Positions 15,345 through 24,187 of a stretch of DNA of 32,410 nt are shown here, piece by piece (within the stretch, counting starts at the first letter, position 1; each line of letters opens with the position of its first letter). Source of the DNA: Acidobacteria bacterium UBA2994 (GTDB lineage Bacteria > Acidobacteriota > Vicinamibacteria > Vicinamibacterales > UBA8438); the NCBI GenBank assembly GCA_002346545.1, contig DEAA01000017.1, positions 19,518 to 51,927 on the forward strand. Reading direction: 5' to 3'. The translations under genes were made by a program, and so were the position numbers. The notes beneath the pieces are model-generated. The model saw nothing but the letters and a program-made list of their open reading frames with translations. It ran no database searches and had not been told where the DNA came from.

Positions 15345-16283
15345 CTACCGTTCGGCGACGTTGCCCTCAAAGGGCGTGCCGTCGAGCGCGCCCAGCGTCT
15401 CCATGGCCGCCTCGCGCACTGTCAGATTCTCATCCGTGTCAGCGAGGCGTTCTACCGGCCCGCGCAGGTCCGCCTCGACGCTGACCGTGCCGAGCGCGGC
15501 GACCGCCTTGAGCCCGCTGACCATGACCTCGCTCGTCGGGTCCGCGAGCGTCTCGGACGGCGTCACGTGCTCGCTCACGTACTCGCGATCCAGCATCCGC
15601 CGCAACACCGTCAAGCCCCGCCCGTCGCCATGGCGCGCCAGCGAGACTGCCGCGTTCCACTGCACATCCGGCACAGGGTCGCTCAACGCAGACCTAAGCG
15701 TCCGGTGCTCGCCTCCATCGTCGTCGGGCAGCACCCCGAGGGCGTAGACCACCATCTTGCGCACACCCGGGTCGGTCGCCTGATACAGCTTTACGATTTC
15801 CGGGACGACGGCCTGGTCCCCAAGTGAAGCCAGGGCCCACAAAATACTGATCAGCGTCTCAGTATCAGACTCGTCGAGCGCCGTAGTTAGTGCAGCAACA
15901 GCCTCACTGGGAGGCGACTCCAGGCGCCCGATGGCTAAGGCCAAGTATCGACGGATCCGCGGGTCGTCGCCGTCGGATTGCACGAAGGCGCGCAGCAGCG
16001 CCGGCGCGAGGTCCGGATGCTCCGCCTGCAGCTCGGGATCGCCCATCAGCCGCGCCAACTCGTACGCCGCCGGCCACCGCCGGTCGCGTCCACCCGTACG
16101 GACATCATTCAGGTACTCCTCCGGCGTCCGCTCGTCGGCCACCATCATTCGGAAGCCGCCATAGATGGCCACCACGACGGCAACCACCGCGAGAGGGATC
16201 AGGAAGAACTGAACGGCCAGAGACGGTGCAGCCGCGAGACGGCTATCCGAACGCGCAGGCTCGCGCTCGCCAAGCTTCTGCAT
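15345..16283 (-). CDS. Membrane-anchored HEAT-repeat protein, first gene of the bc operon
   Basis: About 312 residues: a short tail, one transmembrane helix (about residues 23-43, VQFFLIPLAVVAVVVAIYGG), then alternating amphipathic helix pairs of HEAT type, such as DTETLISILWALASLGD, DPGVRKMVVYALGVL and DPVPDVQWNAAVSLARHGD. No catalytic motif is seen. The frame opens at a TTG (16352), but the 23 codons before the ATG at 16283 have low GC in third positions unlike the gene, so the ATG is preferred even though neither start has a good ribosome site. Placed between the operon promoter and the Rieske gene, it is a candidate scaffold or assembly factor for the complex; that role is inferred from position. 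Confidence 0.75.
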   Translation of the reverse strand: MQKLGEREPARSDSRLAAAPSLAVQFFLIPLAVVAVVVAIYGGFRMMVADERTPEEYLNDVRTGGRDRRWPAAYELARLMGDPELQAEHPDLAPALLRAFVQSDGDDPRIRRYLALAIGRLESPPSEAVAALTTALDESDTETLISILWALASLGDQAVVPEIVKLYQATDPGVRKMVVYALGVLPDDDGGEHRTLRSALSDPVPDVQWNAAVSLARHGDGRGLTVLRRMLDREYVSEHVTPSETLADPTSEVMVSGLKAVAALGTVSVEADLRGPVERLADTDENLTVREAAMETLGALDGTPFEGNVAER

Positions 16284-16385
16284 CAGTGCGTCGGGGGTAG
16301 GAGGAGACGGAGCGTATCCACGATTATCCGTTGTTTGTGCATCTAGGCACAAGCTCTGCCGTGTCGGGCCTGAAACAACGGGCGG

Positions 16386-16414
16386 ATCCTATAATGCGAC
16401 ACGCGACCGGTCAA
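16386..16414 (-). promoter_or_regulatory. Sigma-70-like promoter of the HEAT-Rieske-cytochrome operon
   Basis: On the minus strand TTGACC (16409-16414) is followed after exactly 17 bases by TAGGAT (16386-16391). This is the best -35/-10 pair in the window and would start transcription near 16379, about 95 bases before the chosen ATG of the HEAT-repeat gene. It lies in the 157-base gap after dcd and separates the respiratory operon from the kor-ndk-dcd genes. Confidence 0.6.
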
Positions 16415-16440
16415 GGTACGACGCACTCCACTCTTACCCC

Positions 16441-16992
16441 TCAAATGCGAGGTAGCGTGACCTCGAGTTGCGATTGATACTTGCCCTTCTTATCGCCATA
16501 AGACACTTCGCACGACTCGTCGCTCTGAAAAAACAGCACCTGCGCTATCCCCTCGTTGGCGTAGATCTTCGCCGGCAGCGGCGTGGTGTTTGAGATCTCA
16601 AGCGTCGCGGTACCTTCCCATTCCGGCTCGAACGGGGTGACGTTGACGATGATCCCGCACCGCGCGTAGGTCGATTTACCCAGACAAACTGTCAGCACGT
16701 CGCGAGGAATCCGGAAATATTCGACGGTCCGCGCTAGCGCGAACGAGTTCGGCGGCACGATGCAGAGGTCGGACTGGATGTCGATGAACGACCGCGGGTC
16801 GAACGCCTTCGGGTCTATCACCGTATTGTTGATGTTAGTAAACACCTTGAACTCGTCGGCCACGCGAATATCGTAGCCGTAGGACGACAGGCCGTAGGAC
16901 ACGACGTCATCTCGGACCTGGCTCTCGACAAACGGCTCGATCATGCCCTTGGCCGCCATCTTCTTGATCCACCGGTCCGATTTAATCGCCAT
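16441..16992 (-). CDS. dcd: dCTP deaminase
   Basis: A 183-residue trimeric dUTPase-fold enzyme that deaminates dCTP to dUTP, or directly to dUMP in bifunctional forms. It begins [21 protein letters not shown], has SYGYDIRV (37-44), KSTYARCG with Ser107 and Arg111, and TLEISN with Glu132. These correspond to E. coli Ser111, Arg115 and Glu138. The ATG at 16992 follows AGGAGG closely; the nine extra codons from an in-frame TTG at 17019 overlap the ribosome site and are not coding. It is the last gene of a run headed by korA. Confidence 0.95.
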   Translation of the reverse strand: MAIKSDRWIKKMAAKGMIEPFVESQVRDDVVSYGLSSYGYDIRVADEFKVFTNINNTVIDPKAFDPRSFIDIQSDLCIVPPNSFALARTVEYFRIPRDVLTVCLGKSTYARCGIIVNVTPFEPEWEGTATLEISNTTPLPAKIYANEGIAQVLFFQSDESCEVSYGDKKGKYQSQLEVTLPRI

Positions 16993-17006
16993 GCTCCTCC
17001 TGTTTG

Positions 17007-17201
17007 CTACCGGCGCCAAAAAGATAACGCCAATGTCAGGGCCACACTAAGCAGCACGCCGGTCGCCAGCGGCATGTAGATGGTAACGTTGCCACGTCGA
17101 TACACGATGTCTCCGGGCAACCGACCTAAAGGGAGTCCCAGCATCAGCAGCGCACCGACGCTGGCGATGGCCAACCCAACCAACACCAGGACCTTGCCCA
17201 C
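17007..17201 (-). CDS. Small two-helix membrane protein, DUF2905 family
   Basis: A 64-residue protein with a GTG start at 17201, six bases after the ndk stop, preceded by GAGGG. Two hydrophobic helices (about 3-24 and 42-60) flank a short loop with [20 protein letters not shown], the recognisable DUF2905 signature. Its function is unknown. It sits between ndk and dcd in the same transcript, with a 14-base gap to dcd. Confidence 0.85.
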   Translation of the reverse strand: MGKVLVLVGLAIASVGALLMLGLPLGRLPGDIVYRRGNVTIYMPLATGVLLSVALTLALSFWRR

Positions 17202-17207
17202 AAACCC

Positions 17208-17621
17208 TCAGTCCAGCTCGACTCCACGGAAAAAGTAGCCGAGTTCGAATGCCGCGGTCTCTGGTGCGTCTGACCCGTGAGTGGCATTGTGCTCGATCGA
17301 GGACCCGAACCGCTTCCGGAGGGTACCCTCTGCGGCCTGTGCGGGGTCGGTCGCCCCCATCAGAGCGCGCCATTTAAGAATGGCATCCGGCGCATCCAAC
17401 GCCATAACGATCGCGGGGCCGGACGACATGAAGTTGGTCAGGCTATCAAAGAACGGCCGCTCACGATGCACGGCATAGAAACCCTCAGCCTCGACCTTGG
17501 TCAGGCGCACCAGTCGCATCCCAGACAGAAGGAAGCCGGCATCCTGAACGGCGCTCAGAATCGCCCCGGAGTAGCCTGCCGCAACCGCGTCCGGTTTTAT
17601 GATCGCGAACGTCCGCTCCAT
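17208..17621 (-). CDS. ndk: Nucleoside diphosphate kinase
   Basis: A 137-residue cytoplasmic enzyme that equilibrates nucleoside di- and triphosphates through a phosphohistidine. It starts MERTFAIIKPDAVA at the ATG 17621, six bases after AAGGGA; the in-frame GTG at 17639 is rejected. The active-site motif NATHGSDAPETA carries His115. The preceding residues (SSIEHNATHGSD) differ from the common GRNxxHGSD. It is 14 bases downstream of korB; next to succinyl-CoA synthetase genes it could spread the GTP or ATP made at that step. Confidence 0.95.
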   Translation of the reverse strand: MERTFAIIKPDAVAAGYSGAILSAVQDAGFLLSGMRLVRLTKVEAEGFYAVHRERPFFDSLTNFMSSGPAIVMALDAPDAILKWRALMGATDPAQAAEGTLRKRFGSSIEHNATHGSDAPETAAFELGYFFRGVELD

Positions 17622-17635
17622 GCTGTTCCCTTCGC

Positions 17636-18673
17636 TCACCCGAGGCTCTCCATGATCTCGTTGAGCACAGCGCGCGGCGGACGCACCTGCTCCTCAGACA
17701 GTGCCGCCAGCGGCTCGTCCACCAAGTTCAGCGTCGTGATGAAGTCGTCGGTCACCGGCTCGACGTAAATCAGCCCGGTAGCAAACTCCCCTCGGCCGTG
17801 CGTCTCGTGCAACACGCGCTGCGCCTGCAGCTTGTCGGTCGGGTTGTAGCTCTCGTCGAGCTTCTTGAGATACAGCCGAGACCCATCATGAAGTGTCACT
17901 TCCTGGGTCGTTCCAGGCTCGTGCTCAATCGAGATATCCTCGAAGAAGGGCACGAAGTCGATCTCCTCGAGCGGGTCATCGTGGCTCTTGACGTAGGCAT
18001 AACTCTTGGTTGAGCCTTCGTGGTCATTAAACGTAACGCAAGGCGACAACACATCAATCATCGCCGTACCCCGATGGCTAAGAGCAGCCTTCAAGACAGC
18101 AGTCAGTTGCTTCTTGTCGCCCGAGAAAGAACGAGCCACGAAAGTGGCGCCGAGTTGAATCGCGAGCGCGCAGGTATCAATAGGCGGCAGATCGTTAACG
18201 ACGCCAGTCTTGAGCGTAGAACCAACATCTGCGGTGGGAGAGAACTGGCCTTTTGTCAGTCCATAACACCCGTTGTCTTCGATGATGTAGATAATCGGCA
18301 AATTCCGCCGCATCAGATGCACGAACTGCCCTATGCCGATGGCGCCCGTGTCACCATCTCCGCTAACACCAATGGCCACCAAGTGCTTATTGGCTAGCAT
18401 GGCGCCAGTCCCGACCGAAGGCATCCGGCCGTGCACGGAATTGAAGCCGTGGGACGAGCCAAGAAAATACGCCGGGCTTTTACTGGAACAACCGATCCCA
18501 GAAAGTTTCACGACCTGCTGCGGGTCGATGCCCATCTCAAAACAGGCATCGATGATGCGCGAGGAAATCGTGTTGTGGCCGCAGCCGGCACAGAGTGTCG
18601 ACTTACCGCCGCGGTACACCGATGGCTCAAGCCCAATTCGATTGGTTTTTGGTTTAGTTGTCGCAGTAGCCAC
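17636..18673 (-). CDS. korB: 2-oxoglutarate:ferredoxin oxidoreductase, beta subunit
   Basis: A 345-residue TPP-binding beta subunit of a two-subunit 2-oxoacid:ferredoxin oxidoreductase. Cys28 and Cys31 (LCAGCGH), Cys62 (GIGCSSKSP) and Cys212 (SPCVTFN) match the spacing of the four [4Fe-4S] ligands of archaeal two-subunit enzymes. GDGDTGAIGIGQF (105-117) is the TPP/Mg motif. The start is the GTG at 18673, five bases after AGGA; the upstream TTG at 18700 adds unlikely residues. Together with KorA it oxidatively decarboxylates 2-oxoglutarate to succinyl-CoA, reducing ferredoxin, or carboxylates in reverse. No separate ferredoxin-like delta subunit is encoded nearby. Confidence 0.93.
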   Translation of the reverse strand: MATATTKPKTNRIGLEPSVYRGGKSTLCAGCGHNTISSRIIDACFEMGIDPQQVVKLSGIGCSSKSPAYFLGSSHGFNSVHGRMPSVGTGAMLANKHLVAIGVSGDGDTGAIGIGQFVHLMRRNLPIIYIIEDNGCYGLTKGQFSPTADVGSTLKTGVVNDLPPIDTCALAIQLGATFVARSFSGDKKQLTAVLKAALSHRGTAMIDVLSPCVTFNDHEGSTKSYAYVKSHDDPLEEIDFVPFFEDISIEHEPGTTQEVTLHDGSRLYLKKLDESYNPTDKLQAQRVLHETHGRGEFATGLIYVEPVTDDFITTLNLVDEPLAALSEEQVRPPRAVLNEIMESLG

Positions 18674-18719
18674 GTGTTCCTGCCTCGATAGCCGGCTCAA
18701 CCTCCCGGCCGGATGTCCC

Positions 18720-18734
18720 CCGTCTGCCAGACGG
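18720..18734. other. Intercistronic hairpin between korA and korB
   Basis: CCGTCTG-C-CAGACGG is a perfect 7-bp-arm palindrome starting one base after the korA stop on the minus strand. Further along the 62-base gap, CCGGC and GCCGG can form a second, looser stem. No U-run follows, so it is more likely an mRNA-stability or translation-modulating element than a terminator. Confidence 0.4.
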
Positions 18735-18735
18735 C

Positions 18736-20631
18736 TTACTCGCCGCCAACTCCCGCGTCGTGTGGAACCCCTCCTTCGTGAGCGGAGTACTTCACCCGAT
18801 ACCCTTCCTGAATCAGGATGTCGTCGGTAATCGTCCGGGCATCGATCGGCTCCCCAGCATAGTGCAGCACGCTGCGCAGCCGGCCGGCGAGTTCCGACCG
18901 TAATTCGAGACGCATGAGCGTCGACATCTGCGCGTCGCGGTTCTGCTCGACCACGTAGACACGGTCGTGACGCTCGATGAACGAAGCAAGCGCGGACCGG
19001 AACGGATACGCCCGAAGCCGGTAGTACGATGTCTGAAGATCCGCTTCCGCAACGAGCTGGTCACGCGACTCGGTGATCGCCCAGTGGGTAGTACCAAAGG
19101 CCACGATCCCGATCCGAGCCCGCCGGTTGATAGTCACCTCAGGTGCCGGCATCCAATTCCGAGCCGTCTCAAACTTACGGGTCAACCGGTCGAGGTTCTT
19201 CTTGTAGTCGTCTGACCGCTCGCTGTACTGCCCCCATTCGTTGTGCCCAGACCCGCGGGCGAAGTAGGCGGGTAGCCCGTTCCCCGGCACCGTGCGATAG
19301 GGAATGCCATCTCCGTCGACATCGCGATACCGACCGAACTTACCAATACGCTCAAGGGTGTCCTCATCGAGAACCTTGCCTCGGTCCAGAGCCTTTTCCG
19401 GATAATCGAACTTGTCCGACATCCACGTATTCATCCCGAGGTCAAGATCGCTCAGGACAAACACCGGCGTTTGGAATCGTTCGGCCAGATCGAACGCATT
19501 CATCGCCATTGTGTAGCACTCGTCAGGCGAACTCGGAAAGAGCATTGGATGTCGAGTGTCGCCGTGCGACAAAAATGCTGTCGACAGCACGTCGCCCTGG
19601 GCTGTCCGCGTGGGCAATCCAGTAGACGGCCCAACCCGCTGCACGTCGAAGATCACGGCCGGCACCTCGGCGTAGTAGCCAAGTCCGGCAAACTCTCCCA
19701 TCAGCGAAATGCCAGGCCCCGAGGTCGCCGTCATCGAACGCGCTCCTGCCCACCCCCCTCCAAGAGCCATCCCCAACGCCGCGATCTCGTCTTCGGCCTG
19801 CACCACCGCAAAGGTAGCCTTGCCAGACTTCTTGTCGACCCGGTACTTGCGGAGATAACTGATCAGCGTCTCGCAGAGCGATGACGAGGGTGTAATCGGA
19901 TACCACGCCACCACCGTAACGCCGGCCATCATGCACCCGATCGCAGCCGCCGCGTTTCCGTCGATCAGGATCCGTCCTTCGGTCGCATCCATCGGGGCGA
20001 CGCTGTAGGGATCCTGCTTCTCGAGCTGCTCGCCAGCGAATGTGAAACCGACGTCGAGCGCCTCCTTATTGATAGAGACGATCTTCGGCTTGCCGCCGAA
20101 CTGCTTCTTGAGGGCCTCCTCCATCTGACCGAGGTCGATCCCGAAGAGCCGAGACAACACGCCGTCATAGATCATGTTGCGGACGCGACGGCGAAGCTTG
20201 ACGTCTCGTGACACCTCAGCGACGAGCTTGTCGAACGGTACCGGATAGAAAAAGAGGTCGCGGCGCAGCTCACTCAGGCCCAGCGGCTCGTCGTACACGA
20301 CGGCGGCGCCCGCCTGCAGACTCAGAACGTCTTCACGTGCCGTTTCCGGATTCATCGCCACCAGCACGTCGATCTCTTTCTTTCGGGCGATGTAGCCATC
20401 CTTGTTCGCACGGATCGTGAACCACGTTGGCAATCCTGCGATATTGGACGGAAACAGGTTCTTCCCAGACACCGGAACACCCATCTGGAAGATCGCGCGC
20501 AACAGCACCAGGTTCGCCGTCTGGCTCCCGGAACCGTTGACAGTTGCAACCTGAATACTGAAATCGTTAACGATAGACTCGGAGGACTTATTGGATGGAC
20601 GTTTTTCGACGGCAACGTCGGACGGGGGCAT
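18736..20631 (-). CDS. korA: 2-oxoglutarate:ferredoxin oxidoreductase, fused gamma-alpha subunit
   Basis: A 631-residue partner of KorB. Residues about 22-205 are the gamma domain (IQVATVNGSGSQTANLVLL; FPSNIAGLPTWFTIR). The alpha domain follows from about 219 with YPITPSSSLCE (244-254), the signature for 2-oxoacid binding, then QAEDEIAALGMALGGGWAG. The long alpha C-terminus ends near 631. Gamma-alpha fusion with a separate beta is the two-subunit type seen in actinobacteria and archaea. ATG 20631 has GAGG six bases upstream. Regulation probably uses the extended -10 promoter just upstream. It is separated from sucD by 129 bases. Confidence 0.94.
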   Translation of the reverse strand: MPPSDVAVEKRPSNKSSESIVNDFSIQVATVNGSGSQTANLVLLRAIFQMGVPVSGKNLFPSNIAGLPTWFTIRANKDGYIARKKEIDVLVAMNPETAREDVLSLQAGAAVVYDEPLGLSELRRDLFFYPVPFDKLVAEVSRDVKLRRRVRNMIYDGVLSRLFGIDLGQMEEALKKQFGGKPKIVSINKEALDVGFTFAGEQLEKQDPYSVAPMDATEGRILIDGNAAAAIGCMMAGVTVVAWYPITPSSSLCETLISYLRKYRVDKKSGKATFAVVQAEDEIAALGMALGGGWAGARSMTATSGPGISLMGEFAGLGYYAEVPAVIFDVQRVGPSTGLPTRTAQGDVLSTAFLSHGDTRHPMLFPSSPDECYTMAMNAFDLAERFQTPVFVLSDLDLGMNTWMSDKFDYPEKALDRGKVLDEDTLERIGKFGRYRDVDGDGIPYRTVPGNGLPAYFARGSGHNEWGQYSERSDDYKKNLDRLTRKFETARNWMPAPEVTINRRARIGIVAFGTTHWAITESRDQLVAEADLQTSYYRLRAYPFRSALASFIERHDRVYVVEQNRDAQMSTLMRLELRSELAGRLRSVLHYAGEPIDARTITDDILIQEGYRVKYSAHEGGVPHDAGVGGE

Positions 20632-20712
20632 TCAGATCCTCAAGGCGACAGAAGGGGTCGGTGGGTGATGAACTCGCTAGTGTCCTCACACGGAAGACGG
20701 TAAAACTTTCCC

Positions 20713-20743
20713 ATTCTAGCAGAAGAATGTTGGGTTATGTCGG
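20713..20743 (-). promoter_or_regulatory. Extended -10 promoter candidate for korA
   Basis: On the minus strand TGCTAGAAT contains a TAGAAT -10 (20713-20718) with the extended TGn element. CCGACA (20738-20743) lies 19 bases upstream as a weak -35. ATTCT (20713-20717) and AGAAT (20724-20728) form an inverted repeat overlapping the -10. A start near 20706 leaves a leader of about 75 bases. Confidence 0.45.
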
Positions 20744-20760
20744 ATGCCCGCATGACGGCG

Positions 20761-21633
20761 TCATGCCGAGAGCCGCTTAGCCACCGCTTCACCGATCTCG
20801 GCAGGACTCTGTACCACCTCCACCCCAGCGGCCGAGAGCGCAACCATCTTGCTGTCCGCCGTTCCCTGCCCCCCGGAAATGATCGCACCGGCGTGCCCCA
20901 TGCGCCGCCCCGGGGGCGCACTCTGACCGGCGATGAACCCTACGACCGGCTTCTGGATCTGTTCCTTGATGTAGGCAGCCGCATCCTCTTCGGCGTGGCC
21001 GCCGATCTCACCGATCAGGACGACCGCCTCCGTCTCGTCGTCCGCCTCGAACAACTCGAGTGCGTCAATAAAGCTCGTCCCAATCAGCGGGTCGCCCCCG
21101 ATGCCGATGCACGTGGTCTGACCGAGGCCCAGCTGGGTCAACTGGTAGATAGCCTCGTAGGTCAGCGTGCCGCTCTTGGAAACGACGCCAACCCGCCCCT
21201 CCAGGCAGATATGTCCGGGAATGATGCCAGCCTTGCCCTGCCCCGCGCTGATAAGCCCCGGGCAGTTCGGACCTATGAGCCGGCTCTGCCGGCTGCGCAG
21301 GAACTCGAGCGCCCGAATCATGTCAAGCGTAGGAATACCCTCGGTAATACAGACAATTAGCGCCACCTCGGCATCCGCCGCCTCCATCACCGCGTCGGCC
21401 GCCACCGGTGGCGGGACGAAGACCACCGAGGCGTTCGCCCCCGTCTCACGCACCGCCTCGGCGACCGTATCGAAGATCGGCACGCCGTTCTGAGCACCGC
21501 CTCCCCTGCCCGGCGTCACCCCGGCAACTACCTGGGTGCCATACTCGGCTGCCTGCCGCGCATGGAAGCTTCCCTCACGGCCTGTGATCCCCTGTACGAG
21601 CAACCGGGTGTCCCGGGTCAACAACACGGCCAT
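20761..21633 (-). CDS. sucD: Succinyl-CoA synthetase, alpha subunit
   Basis: A 290-residue CoA-binding subunit of the TCA-cycle ligase converting succinyl-CoA, NDP and phosphate to succinate, CoA and [17 protein letters not shown] (14-27) is the CoA-binding turn, IGPNCPGLI (120-128) is conserved, and [14 protein letters not shown] holds the phosphorylated His247 (E. coli His246). It starts two bases after the sucC stop. Length is standard. Confidence 0.97.
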   Translation of the reverse strand: MAVLLTRDTRLLVQGITGREGSFHARQAAEYGTQVVAGVTPGRGGGAQNGVPIFDTVAEAVRETGANASVVFVPPPVAADAVMEAADAEVALIVCITEGIPTLDMIRALEFLRSRQSRLIGPNCPGLISAGQGKAGIIPGHICLEGRVGVVSKSGTLTYEAIYQLTQLGLGQTTCIGIGGDPLIGTSFIDALELFEADDETEAVVLIGEIGGHAEEDAAAYIKEQIQKPVVGFIAGQSAPPGRRMGHAGAIISGGQGTADSKMVALSAAGVEVVQSPAEIGEAVAKRLSA

Positions 21634-21635
21634 CG

Positions 21636-22808
21636 TTAGCGCCCCGCCTCCTCGCCAGACAGGCGAACGGCATGCTGGGCACCCTCGCCCATGCTGTCGG
21701 CGGTCGTAAAGTTGAGCCTGCTCTCCCGCAACATGCGCTTCCCTTCTTCGACGTTGGTCCCCTCCATGCGAATCACTACCGGCACCTCGACGCCGAGATC
21801 AGTCACCGCCGTGATCACACCCTCGGCCAACACGTCGCAACGCAGGATGCCGCCGAAGATGTTGATCAGTACGACGCGCACCTTGTCGTCGGACAGCAGG
21901 ATACGAAAGGCGTTCCGGATCTGTTCGGCGTTGGCGCCCCCACCGACATCTAGGAAGTTAGCCGGCTCCCCGCCAGACAGCTTAATGATGTCCATCGTGG
22001 CCATCGCTAGACCAGCGCCGTTGACCATGCAGCCGATGGATCCGTCGAGTCGGATGTAGCTGAGCGAATGCTTGGAAGCCTCAATCTCGAGAGCATCCTC
22101 TTCGTTGAGGTCCCGCAGGTCGCGCAGATCAGGGTGCCGGAACAAGGCGTTGTCGTCCAGCGTCACCTTTGCATCAAGCGCCAGAACCTCCTCATCCGCC
22201 GTGACGACGAGCGGATTGATCTCGACAAGTGACGCATCCCGCGCAACGAACGCCTGCCAGACCCTCAGCATGAGCGCCGCAGCCAGGGCGGCCGGCTTTC
22301 CTCGAAGCCCCACCGCAGCGGCGAGCTGACGGGCTTGGAATGGAGCGAGCCCCAGACCGGGCGCGATCGAGATCCGATGAATCTGGTCCGGTGTTTCTGC
22401 GGCGACCTGCTCGATGTCCATGCCGCCCGCCGCACTCGCCATGAGCACGGGCCGCTGGTTGGCGCGATCGATCAGCAACCCGAGGTAGAGTTCCGACGCA
22501 ATGTCGAGACCTTCCTCGATGAGTAGCCGGGAAACGACGCGCCCGTTCGGCCCGGTTTGCGGCGTGACCAAGGTCATGCCGAGGATCTGGTCGGCTGTCG
22601 CGGCCGCCGTCAGTGCATCGTCAGCCAGCCTGACTCCGCCGCCCTTGCCCCGGCCGCCCGCGTGAATCTGCGCCTTGACGACGACCCGCCCCCCGAGACG
22701 CTTGGCGGCCCCCTTCGCCTCCGCGACCGAGAACACCGGCTCACTCCGCGGCACGGGCACCCCGTGCTCGGCGAGCAGCGCCTTGGCCTGGTACTCGTGG
22801 ATCTTCAA
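21636..22808 (-). CDS. sucC: Succinyl-CoA synthetase, beta subunit
   Basis: A 390-residue ATP-grasp subunit. The protein starts [16 protein letters not shown] at a TTG (22808), fixed by the conserved family N-terminus, with only a weak GGGA upstream. [15 protein letters not shown] is the nucleotide-binding segment, and [15 protein letters not shown] with [16 protein letters not shown] near the C-terminus are conserved. Nucleotide preference (ATP or GTP) cannot be settled here. It lies 32 bases downstream of mdh and is tightly coupled to sucD. Confidence 0.96.
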   Translation of the reverse strand: MKIHEYQAKALLAEHGVPVPRSEPVFSVAEAKGAAKRLGGRVVVKAQIHAGGRGKGGGVRLADDALTAAATADQILGMTLVTPQTGPNGRVVSRLLIEEGLDIASELYLGLLIDRANQRPVLMASAAGGMDIEQVAAETPDQIHRISIAPGLGLAPFQARQLAAAVGLRGKPAALAAALMLRVWQAFVARDASLVEINPLVVTADEEVLALDAKVTLDDNALFRHPDLRDLRDLNEEDALEIEASKHSLSYIRLDGSIGCMVNGAGLAMATMDIIKLSGGEPANFLDVGGGANAEQIRNAFRILLSDDKVRVVLINIFGGILRCDVLAEGVITAVTDLGVEVPVVIRMEGTNVEEGKRMLRESRLNFTTADSMGEGAQHAVRLSGEEAGR

Positions 22809-22840
22809 GGTGTCATCCCGCGTCAGGCGCCGGCCAGGCC

Positions 22841-23773
<933 letters not shown>

Positions 23774-23955
23774 CTAGTAGCTCCCTTCCACCGACTAGCT
23801 GACAGCAGCGTCGCGAAACGAACTTCGACGCGGAGTGTCCAATTACCGATCCTGCAAGTGAGATGAATTAGGTCCGGCTAACCACATGTCCCGCGGTTCA
23901 AACCCGGGGGTTTAGGGCACGTCCCCGTGCCGCGTCAGAAGATCTTCACAGAACC

Positions 23956-23976
23956 TGTGGAAAACCTTGTGGAAAA
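23956..23976 (+). repeat. Direct repeat TGTGGAAAA, DnaA-box-like
   Basis: TGTGGAAAA occurs at 23956-23964 and 23968-23976, 12 bases apart. Each differs at one base from the DnaA box TGTGGATAA (complement of TTATCCACA). Two boxes without an AT-rich unwinding region or dnaA/dnaN neighbours do not make an origin; DnaA-linked regulation or chance are both possible. Confidence 0.4.
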
Positions 23977-24027
23977 ATGCGCCCTAGGTTGCACCTGAGC
24001 CGCATCAACCGGGAACTTCTAGCGATT

Positions 24028-24044
24028 TGCACCATCGTGGTGCG
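24028..24044. promoter_or_regulatory. NtrC-like palindrome upstream of serA
   Basis: TGCACCA-TCG-TGGTGCG is a near-perfect 7-3-7 palindrome matching the enterobacterial NtrC site pattern (GCAC-N9-GTGC within a 17-mer). It lies about 30 bases upstream of the serA -35. No GG-N10-GC sigma-54 promoter is seen next to it, so another regulator or a hairpin role is equally possible. Confidence 0.4.
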
Positions 24045-24072
24045 ACCGGACTGGCAAGTAATGGTGACCCGC

Positions 24073-24100
24073 CTGCCAGCGAGCGCTAGGCGATTATACT
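24073..24100 (+). promoter_or_regulatory. Promoter candidate for serA
   Basis: CTGCCA (24073-24078) and TATACT (24095-24100) are separated by 16 bases; the -10 matches five of six consensus bases. The start would be near 24107, about 80 bases before the TTG of serA. Confidence 0.5.
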
Positions 24101-24187
24101 GTACTGCCCGTTCGGCTCTCCTAAGAGGTACGGAACACACGAAGGCTCTCGACAACGCACCCTCCTTCCCTCACTGAGGAATTTACC

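Noticed and set aside
14752..15747. 331-residue plus-strand open frame
   Set aside because: Antisense to the Rieske and HEAT-repeat genes; low-complexity Arg/Ser/Gly composition typical of a GC-rich shadow frame.
16448..16465. Hairpin CGAGGT...ACCTCG at the end of dcd as terminator
   Set aside because: Only 6-bp arms, and the minus-strand sequence after it is G-rich rather than U-rich.
23880..23935. tRNA-like T-arm (CGG-TTCAAAC-CCG)
   Set aside because: No matching D-arm, anticodon arm or acceptor stem could be assembled on either strand; the 7-bp stem has a mismatch. Kept only as a hairpin in the spacer.
23956..23976. Replication origin
   Set aside because: Two DnaA-box-like nonamers only, no AT-rich unwinding segment and no dnaA, dnaN, gyrB or rpmH nearby.
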